DNA from: Colletotrichum lupini
Lineage: Eukaryota > Ascomycota > Sordariomycetes > Glomerellales > Glomerellaceae
Direction of reading: 5' to 3'
Assembly (NCBI RefSeq): GCF_023278565.1
Contig: NC_064673.1
Coordinates: 1,860,001-1,924,000 of the forward strand
Length of the DNA: 64,000 nucleotides
Part shown: positions 57,201-64,000 of the stretch, in pieces
How the letters are laid out: the number at the start of each line of letters is the position of its first letter
How positions within the stretch are numbered: the first letter of the stretch is position 1
Position numbers and translations under genes: made by a program
Notes under the pieces: generated by a model
The model's input: only the letters and a program-made list of their open reading frames with translations
The model's database searches: none
Told to the model about the DNA's origin: nothing

Positions 57201-59451
57201 CTCTTAAAGTAATTAAGTAATAATAATATTAAAATAGGGGCGCTAGAGTAGTTAATAAAAGTATATTATTAATACTAAATAAATGCGCAGAGCCCACGCA
57301 AATTTAAGTTTAAATTACGTAATAAGCTTAACTTTAACTAAGAAATAGTCGTCGATATCTTTTACTTAAATAGTTAGCTAGTAATATATACAATCGACGT
57401 AACTATATCTTTCTAAGTAGGGTAATTCCTCCGGGATCTATAAGTAAAGATAGTATGGGCAGCCCTGCGAAAAAGCTAGATCGATATATACTAGGGACCG
57501 CTAGACGGTATTAGAACCGACGCTAGTACTAGCTTTAAATTAGTAAAATTTAAGGATAATACGACGGCTTACGGTATATAACTAAAAGTTATACCTATTA
57601 AAGCGCACTATAATATTAAAAAGGTAAAGAGGGCATATTAGTAATTAAAAAGGGCGTTTAGAATTATTAAAGAGGAAAATCCGGATTCTACTAATAACGA
57701 ATACCTCTAAATAGTACTTAAATACTATAATAATACTATAGGGCCTAACGGACTTATACTAACGCTATTAGTATTTAGAATATATTTAAGAACGACCTTA
57801 GCCTCGCTACTATTACTAAGTATAAGCTAACGAGCCCGAGTAATTAAAAAAGTAATACGGGTACTACGCGAAGTAAATATAAAAAAGTAAGTTAACGAGG
57901 TAATTACTACGCACAATAGGCCCGATATAAAAGATAATTTAAATATATTACTAAATTTGGATATACGAGTATAGTGCGAAATTACCTAATAATAAACTAG
58001 GCTATATCAGTTAATTTCCGTTAACGAGCGCTCTTATATAGTTATAAAAGATCGCGACTAGCTACTCGAAGTATTAATTATAATAGTTAGACCGTACTAT
58101 ATAAATCCTAACGAGGTGATTTTTAACCTATAAGAAAAGAGAGAGCTAGGGGAAACTATATAAGCCGCGGTAGAGGCATAAGAAATTATCCTTAACGAAA
58201 TCGTTGTAGTAGTACTAATAGACGACGAGGAAGAGGAAATTACTAAAAGGGCACTAATACTACCGGTAAGACGTTATAAAAGACTACGATAGTAAGCCCT
58301 AACGTGGCAATTTATTACTAACGACGAGGTAATTAATACTTTTTATATAATAAAAAAGAAAGCTAATTTCGGGCTAGCGGTTAAACTACGCAAAGAAGGC
58401 GTAATTATAATTACTAAAAAGCCGTATAAGGGATTAGATCTTATCGAAGTAAATACTCTTTATAATCGAGGGGTCTATCGATTTATCCTATACGACCTAA
58501 AAAAATATATAAACCTCTACATATTTAAATTATAAATAGTTCGTAAGATTAAAGGGAAAGGAACACCCTAGCCGTACGAAAAGTCTAAATACGTAATTTA
58601 GGAGTACGGCGACGTTAAAAAAGCGACGCTACTTATATAATCGCCTACTATATAGCGCTATAACTAACTATTAATAATAATACTAATAGTATTACTATAG
58701 AAAAAGGGATACGAGATTTAGAGCCGTAATATTACCTAGGCCTATACTTAATCGGCTATAGGGCTTATAAAGAAAATCCTAGCCTATCTACTAAAGGAAA
58801 TAGCTAGTAAGTACCTAGAAAGTACGATTATTAAAGTACTTAAGCTACTATATAGGCTCGCAGAATCGGGCACCTATTAGTGGGCTACTTATTACGATTT
58901 TTATATTAATTAACTATTAATAGTTACCTCTACGTACGACCCGTACTTACTAGTCGCGGAGTACGAAGGTAATTAATTTAGGATCGTTAAAATATAAACT
59001 AACGATATATTAGGCCTATTTAATATTAACTTTATAAAAAAGGAGGATAAGGAGCTCTAAAAAGCGGGCTTCGTAGCGAAGCTAAAAGAGGTCCTTATAA
59101 TAAATATCCCCTTAGTATTTAATAATAGGATTCTTATAATTAAAAAGGAAACCGTCGTTTTTTAATAAAAGGGGTAGGGCGAGAAGATTAACCTCGTTAA
59201 TCTAAATATAATTAATATTAAGAAGTAGTATAAGGCTAAGCTCGCGCGAGGGGTATATATTACGAGTATTTATTAGCCCGAGGCGACTTTTAATTATATT
59301 AAAGTAATATAAGCTATAGATCTAACTAAACGAGACGTCGAGGTACTTAATAAGTAGCTTAAGTAGTAATAAATAAATCTCGATCGAGGTCTCGTTTACT
59401 ACCTAATCGACCTTATAACTAATAAGCTCTATGTCTTCGTTAATAGGTTAT

Positions 59452-59661
59452 TGTCAGGCCTCGCCGGTCAGGCCTCGTCGGTTAAGGGATAGCTTAGGGG
59501 GGCATAAAGAGGGGGACCAAGTAATAAAGGAGTAGCTCAGGTATATATAGAGCGCTAGTAATATACCTCGAGGGAAGGGCAGATTTTAGTAATTCCTCTT
59601 TTAAACCCTAATAGCAGTTAGCCTCTATAAGCTTCTTCCCTATGTCATATACCTATTAATA
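59452..59661 (+). repeat. 5' LTR of the partial gypsy element
   Basis: 210 bp, TGTCAGGCCTCGCC ... ACCTATTAATA. It is the least mutated of the three LTRs of this family and lies in the opposite orientation to those at 9117 and 24350. Confidence 0.9.
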
Positions 59662-62600
59662 ATTTAAAATCTCTATTTACGAAGGGGACTAGGCTAGAAG
59701 CTTAAAATACTAGTAAGAACGAGACGTAGCGAGAGAGCGCAGTCGGCGCTACGATAATAAAAAGAAGACGACTCTTTTCTATTAAACCCCCTAGAGTCGC
59801 CTCCTCCCTAATAAACGATATAAGAACGAAGCGTAGTAGAACTATTAATATAGCGGTAATATAGAAGGACCGCATCGCTAGGAATATTAACGAATTTTAA
59901 ATAAAATAGTAAACCTCCTACCCTTACTCACTAATACCTAAACCGAACGATAAGCAATAGGCTAGTAGAACTATAAAAATAAGAACGATAATTAGAAAAA
60001 GAAATCCTTATCGTAACGTATAAAAAGCACCTACGTAAAAAATAAGTAAATTTAGAACGCCTATAAAGCTCCTCGGATAGCCCGGCCCCCGCGCTAAGGG
60101 CTACGGTCTTAGCTATAATAGCCTCGGACGTTAGCTTCGACGTAAATAAAAACGTAAACCCCCGGACTAAGGATAGTTTAATAAGCGAAGCCGTACCTAA
60201 AGCGCCGCTCGAGCGATAATAAAGCGACGAGTTCGTACTACCTAAGCCCCTATTTACTAGCTCCCTCCTAACTTAAATAAGCGCCGTAAGCAGAACGTCT
60301 ACGTTTAGACCGCTATCCCTCCCTAACCTATTATACGCTAATAAATTAGCACGGGATCTATAAAGCTTCTTCTTTAACTATTACTATTACTTCGACCTAT
60401 AGGCTTAATAAATAAGAACAGACTATAATAAAGTAGTATATACGGTTAGCTACCTAAGCAGCGGCATAAAAACCTCCTAGATATACTATATTTTTAACTA
60501 CTAAAAGACCCCCGGTTTTATAATAAACTAGGTTATATAAGAAGAACTAAAGACCTTCTTATAAAATAACCTATCCAATCCCGCTAGCTAAGGAATAGTA
60601 GCGAGTATATAACTAAATAGCGTCTCGTAAGGTTAAAAAAAAAAAGTTAACGAGTTCGTTAGCCGCATTAATAAGCTCGAGATAGAATTAAAATATATCC
60701 TAATAAAAAAACAGAAGATCTCTACGCTAATAAATAAGTTACGGCCCGAACTATGCCTCGTAATAATATCGCAAATAGAACTTCCGCGGACTTACCTATA
60801 GCTAGTATCACTAATAAGACGTATCAAATAATCCTCGCTATTAATAAGGAGCCTACGAACGTCCCCTAGGCAATATTCTAACTTAAACTCGAACGAGCTA
60901 ATAAAAAAATACCGGGGCGCTAATAAGTTAAATATATAAAGAACACGCCGCAACTTACCTAATAAGAATACTACGTACTATAATTATAAAAAAACTAGCT
61001 ATATCGCAAGGGATTACCCACGACCGCGGGAGCAGCATTAATAGTACTATAACTATAATAAAACCGGGCACCTCGCTAATAGCTACCCGAGCGTTATATA
61101 CCGCAAATATAACTAAAAAGGGCATAAGGCCGCTAGCTATCGATTAAACCTCGCCCTAACTAAGTAGCGCGGACTAGTAACGAGCTCGAATACTATCCTA
61201 ATAAAAAGAGTAGCTAGCGATTAATAAGGGTAGCGCTTAGACATCCCGACCTATATATACCTAAACTGCGCATAAGAGAAGCTAAGCGCCCTTATCGATT
61301 CAAGAATAAAAAGGAACATAATTAGCATCGGGCTACTTAATAACTTCAACGCTAATCTATAAATTTACCCATCGCCGTAACTAATAAACGTCGAGGGTAA
61401 ATAAATAGAGACGCTAAGAAGCTACTACCTACGGCTTCGAATTACCAATAATAACTACGTAACGGAGACATAGCTATATCGCTTCGTAATAACTAACATT
61501 ACAGTACCTACGCTTATCCTCAGTTTCCCCTAGCTAGAGGATATCGACCCGCTAATTAGTTAAAAACAAAAAAAGTAGCAATATCTAATTTATAAACAAT
61601 ATATCCGCTTAGACGCCCTAAAAAAGGGGCTACTAAATAACTTAGTTTTAATAACACTTACGCATATCGTAATTAACCTAGCTATAAATAGCAACGCAGT
61701 ACTAGCGAGCGTAGCCAAGGACTAAAAGCTACGTTACTAAGACTTTAATAACTTATTCTTAAAAAAGAAGGCTATCTTACTACTAAATAGAGCACCGCAC
61801 GACTACTATATCGAGCTAAATAATACGGCGCCTATCCCCTAAGGACCTATTTACCCACTATCGAACTATAAGCTCGAGATCCTACGTAACTATTTAATAA
61901 AAACAGAGGCTAGGGGCTAAATACGCCCCTCTATAAGCCCAGTAGGAGCACCTATCCTCTTTATACCTAAAAAAGGAGGAGAGCTACGACTTTACGTTAA
62001 CTATAGAGCGATTAATAAAATTATATAAAAAAATAGAACGCCGCTACCGCTAATTAAAAAGATACTAAATAAACTATCTAATACCTCTATCTTTACAAAG
62101 CTAGACCTTAAAAACGCGTACTACTATATACGTATAGCCGAGGGCAATAAGTAAAAAACGGCTTTTCATACTAAATACGGGTAGTTTAAGTACCTAGTCA
62201 TACTTTTTAAACTAACTAACGCGCCCGCAACTTTCTAAGCGCATATTAATAACGTTCTAAGCGGCCTAGTTAATACCGTCTATATCGTATACTTAGATAA
62301 TATCCTAATATATAATAACAACTACATAGTATATAAAAAGTACGTACGCAGCGTACTATAAAAACTACGGTAATAGAACTTATATCTAAACGGTAGTAAA
62401 TACGAGTTTTATATATTACGTATAGGATTCTTAGGGTATATCGTATCTAATAAAGGTATAAAAATAGAACCCGCGCGTACCGAAGCTATAGTAAATTAGC
62501 TACTTCCGAGGAGCGTTAAAGATATATAGACGTTCCTTAGATTTATAAGGTTCTACCGCAAATTTATTAGTAACTACGCTAAGATAACGGCACCTCTAAC

Positions 62601-64000
62601 AGACTTATTAAAAAAAGCAAAACCGGGATAATTAGAGCTACTAATACTAGCTATAGAGTCGTTTAAAAAGTTATTAATAATATTTACTAACGCGCTAATA
62701 CTATGATATTTCGACCCTACCTTACCTACACGGTTATAAATAAACGCTTCGGCTCGAGCTATCGGCTTAGTAATTACGTAATTATTTAAGGGTAATTAGT
62801 ACCTAATTACTTATAGGTTAAGGAAATTAACGGATACGGAGAGCCGCTACGGTATAAGAGACGCGGAGCTATTAGCTATTATAGACGCACTAAAGAACTA
62901 ATAACACTACCTCGCTTATAGCTAAGATTAGGTCGTAGTATTTATAAATTATTTTAACTTATAGTTCCTAGATATAAAAAAGAGACTAAACGGGAAATAG
63001 CTACGCTAGCTAAACGAACTCGTAGCGTTTAATATCGAGATTAGGTTTAAGCCGGGTATAAAGAACCTAGCGGATAGACTATTACAAAGACCTAACTACG
63101 GTAAAAGTAGTAATAATAGCGGAGCAGAGGAGCTATTATTAAAAATAAGGGAAGACCTCTATAACGCTAAAAATATATAAGAGCCCCTTAGAGTTACGGT
63201 AATAAAGTATACGAAAACGAGCCGCGGGAGCGGCTCCTAAGTAAAAGGGATAATAAGTATTCTAAAAGCGGAACTAATAATAATACGGAGAAGTAAGCAA
63301 AAGAGGTTAGGAACTCTAGCTCGAGGGAACTCCGAGGAACACCTCGAGAGGCATAACGGGGCTACGAGCCTAGGGCGTTAGAGTTGCGGCATAGTACTTA
63401 GAGAGCTACTTAAGCTTACCGCTAGAACTATAAATCGCAAGCTACTCGTTCCACGGGACTCTAATATAATAAGAGCACCCGAAATAGCATTTAGCAAGGA
63501 GGGGTTACTAATAATAGGTCGACTACGGGCTACTTAATAAAAGGACGCTTTTATAAGGGATAGGTAGTAAACTAAAAAAAACCGACGGCCTCGCTTAGCT
63601 AGGAAGAAGTAATAATAGAGCTAGGTATACGACTCTAAAGGGCTACTATACTACGGTAGCCGTGCCTACGTACCGCTATATAAAGGGCTAAAGAAGGAGG
63701 TTATCGAAGCATATTACGATACGCCCACGGCGGGATATTATAATATAAAGCGGATAATAGCGTTATTAAAACGCTACTATTACTAGGATAGAGTAAATAG
63801 GGATATAAAAAGTTATATTAATATTTATATAGTATACTAGCGGACGAAGCCTCGTTACTATAAGCCGTATAGCTTACTACGCCCCCTACTTACCCTAGTT
63901 AGGCTATAATAGAAGATATTACTAGATTTTATTACGGGCTTATTTATATTAACTACGCTAATCGGGAGGCGCCCCTACGACGCGGTACTCGTCGTAGTAA
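59452..64000 (+). mobile_element. Ty3/gypsy LTR retrotransposon of the outer family, plus strand, partial, RIP-mutated
   Basis: Begins with a TGTCAGGCC LTR inside copia copy 3 and runs to the window end. The internal region shows a reverse transcriptase at ~61940-62320 ([49 protein letters not shown]), RNase H-like sequence after ~62.6 kb and the integrase zinc region and core start at ~63.67-64.0 kb (YYDTPTAGYYNIKR ... DFITGLF ... YDAVLVVV). Stops replace Trp or Gln codons, and D-to-N and S-to-N changes in YLDD-x4-S are G-to-A. It is clearly less eroded than its relative at 9117-24557. GTTAT (59447-59451) is the expected target duplication. Confidence 0.9.

Larger units (their letters stand above)
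53232..59451 (+). mobile_element. Ty1/copia LTR retrotransposon, copy 3, plus strand, interrupted
   Basis: The 5' LTR is 53232-53436 (205 bp, TGTCGGATTAGAAG ... GATACTAATA). The interior follows copy 2 closely (for example 54.3-59.4 kb against 45.5-50.7 kb) and keeps the 184-bp segment lost there. It stops abruptly at 59451, at a point equivalent to ~50694 in copy 2, where a gypsy LTR begins; the missing 3' part and 3' LTR must lie beyond the window. The preceding 5 bp, CTACC (53227-53231), would be its target duplication. RIP-mutated, no open frame. Confidence 0.88.

Overview
The window is nuclear DNA of a filamentous ascomycete (Pezizomycotina type). Genes have short GT-AG introns (about 50-125 bp) with CTAAC/CTGAC-like branch sites, near-balanced base composition, and typical families: cytochrome P450, LaeA-like methyltransferases, NmrA-like protein, F-box protein, Rds1/ferritin-like protein and a small secreted cysteine-rich protein. 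About two thirds of the window is a different kind of sequence: very AT-rich, almost without CpA and TpG, full of TpA, with CpG kept. That is the mark of repeat-induced point mutation (RIP). The species cannot be named from this sequence.

Layout. 1-5.5 kb is a normal gene region: the 3' end of a phosphotransferase-like (APH) gene, an unrecognised 269-residue protein, and a six-exon P450 on the minus strand. 5539-7620 is a RIP-mutated Fot1/pogo-type DNA transposon with 45-bp perfect inverted repeats and TA duplications; it carries an unmutated 190-bp solo LTR. 9050-25605 is an Rds1-like gene cut after its signal peptide by a 15.4-kb block of two Ty3/gypsy elements, one inside the other (outer minus strand, TSD CGTAG; inner plus strand, TSD TAAAT). 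A tRNA-Gln with an intron and an intact F-box gene follow. 28777-36198 is a RIP-mutated Ty1/copia element on the minus strand (TSD TTAAC).

36.2-44.66 kb is an unmutated gene island: a secreted cysteine-rich protein with micro-exons, two LaeA-like methyltransferases in tandem on the minus strand, and an NmrA-like gene transcribed divergently from the second of them. The island is closed on the right by another copy of the same copia family (44663-51506, plus strand, TSD GTGCT). The two copia copies therefore stand head to head around it. A 1.7-kb spacer holds a RIP-damaged serine carboxypeptidase S10 remnant and one unidentified open frame. A third copia copy starts at 53232 and is interrupted at 59452 by another gypsy element of the outer family, which runs off the window.

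Most of the interest lies in the structure: three layers of nested insertions with exact target duplications, an unmutated LTR that can be aligned base by base with its RIP-mutated relatives, LTR edges that escaped RIP next to the gene island, and genes broken by insertion or by mutation near the repeats. Multi-exon gene models were assembled by hand from splice signals and reading-frame continuity and need transcript confirmation.
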